NCBI GenBank assembly: GCA_900317405.1
Contig: ONGP01000046.1
Location: 1 to 32,389, forward strand
DNA length: 32,389 bases
Source of the DNA: an uncultured Prevotella sp.
GTDB taxonomy: Bacteria > Bacteroidota > Bacteroidia > Bacteroidales > Bacteroidaceae
Direction of reading: 5' to 3'
In this document: positions 32,271-32,389 of the stretch, piece by piece
How positions within the stretch are numbered: the stretch's first letter is position 1
Layout: every line of letters starts with the position of its first letter
The notes under the pieces: model-generated
What the model saw: only the letters and a program-made list of their open reading frames with translations
Databases searched by the model: none
Told to the model about the DNA's origin: nothing
Position numbers and translations under genes: made by a program

Positions 32271-32389
32271 GATCTTTGAATCTATATACCGCCACACCTA
32301 TCATCGTGAACTTATCCTTCATATAAGTGTAGGCATCCATATTTGACAGTCCTAATCCATCTTTGCTGGCATGATAGAAGTACAGTTTG
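32257..32389 (-). CDS. Unidentified protein, C-terminal fragment (truncated by window edge)
   Basis: On the minus strand the frame is open from the window edge to a TAA at 32257-32259; the visible 43 residues include KLYFYHASKDGLGLSNMDAY and end GVAVYRFKDHDAA. The stop lies inside the start region of the MATE gene (overlap of 14 bases), indicating translational coupling and a shared function. The fragment is too short to name a family. It is mostly hydrophilic with one short V/I strand (TMIGVAVYRF). Confidence 0.65.
   Translation of the reverse strand, partial: KLYFYHASKDGLGLSNMDAYTYMKDKFTMIGVAVYRFKDHDAA

Noticed and set aside
27261-32389. tRNA as an integration site for an island containing the radical SAM operon
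   Set aside because: No integrase is present and I found no direct repeat of the tRNA 3' end by eye in the window.

Overview
The window looks like chromosomal DNA from a Bacteroidales bacterium, most likely Prevotella or a close relative. Evidence: fourteen copies of the Bacteroidetes sigma-ABfr -7 box (TAnnTTTGC) sit just upstream of genes; leaders are A/T-rich with no convincing Shine-Dalgarno sites; and the gene content is Bacteroidetes-typical (PorT-like barrel, ExbB-ExbD-ExbD-TonB-PstS-like-TPR cluster, long LptF/G permease, START-like protein, GH3/GH53/GH2-like glycan genes). The genus is inferred, not proven. I see no phage, insertion sequence, CRISPR array or integrase.

Layout. 1-473: 3' end of a GH3 beta-glucosidase-type gene, convergent with nadK (474-1358). 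1614-10311: nine co-directional genes that look like one efflux/stress operon: a YtrB-like ABC ATPase, two paralogous membrane proteins, a YtrA-type GntR regulator, then a MacB-type ATPase, two FtsX/MacB permeases, a MacA-like adaptor and a TolC-like outer-membrane protein. It opens with a palindrome just after the -7 box and closes with a strong hairpin at 10316-10352. 10335-13004 (minus): AICAR-formyltransferase gene, a small basic protein and a secreted GH53 galactanase. 13080-13232: a short 50-aa gene. 13276-13674 (minus): rplS, with no clear start codon. 13750-15362: a 5'-nucleotidase split into two genes in reversed domain order. 15363-16070 (minus): PorT-like barrel. 16242-16409: a 55-aa 2[4Fe-4S] ferredoxin.

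16563-21996 (minus): the TonB energy-transduction cluster, read exbB, exbD, exbD, tonB, PstS-like lipoprotein, TPR protein. 22116-23309 (minus): aspartate aminotransferase. 23411-26640 (minus): lptF/G permease then ribBA. 26720-27115 (minus): START-like protein. 27261-27334: a CAT-anticodon tRNA with its own promoter and terminator. 27421-28977: a GH2-like secreted protein that seems to have lost its acid/base glutamate and whose mRNA may be leaderless.

28978-32389 (minus) is the most accessory-looking part: the end of an unidentified gene, a MATE transporter fused to a GHKL/RsbW-like ATPase domain, and a radical-SAM/SPASM protein with a possible peptide-recognition N-terminal domain, tightly packed as an operon. 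This is the best candidate for an undescribed system, perhaps modified-peptide synthesis and export, but no precursor peptide is visible in the window.
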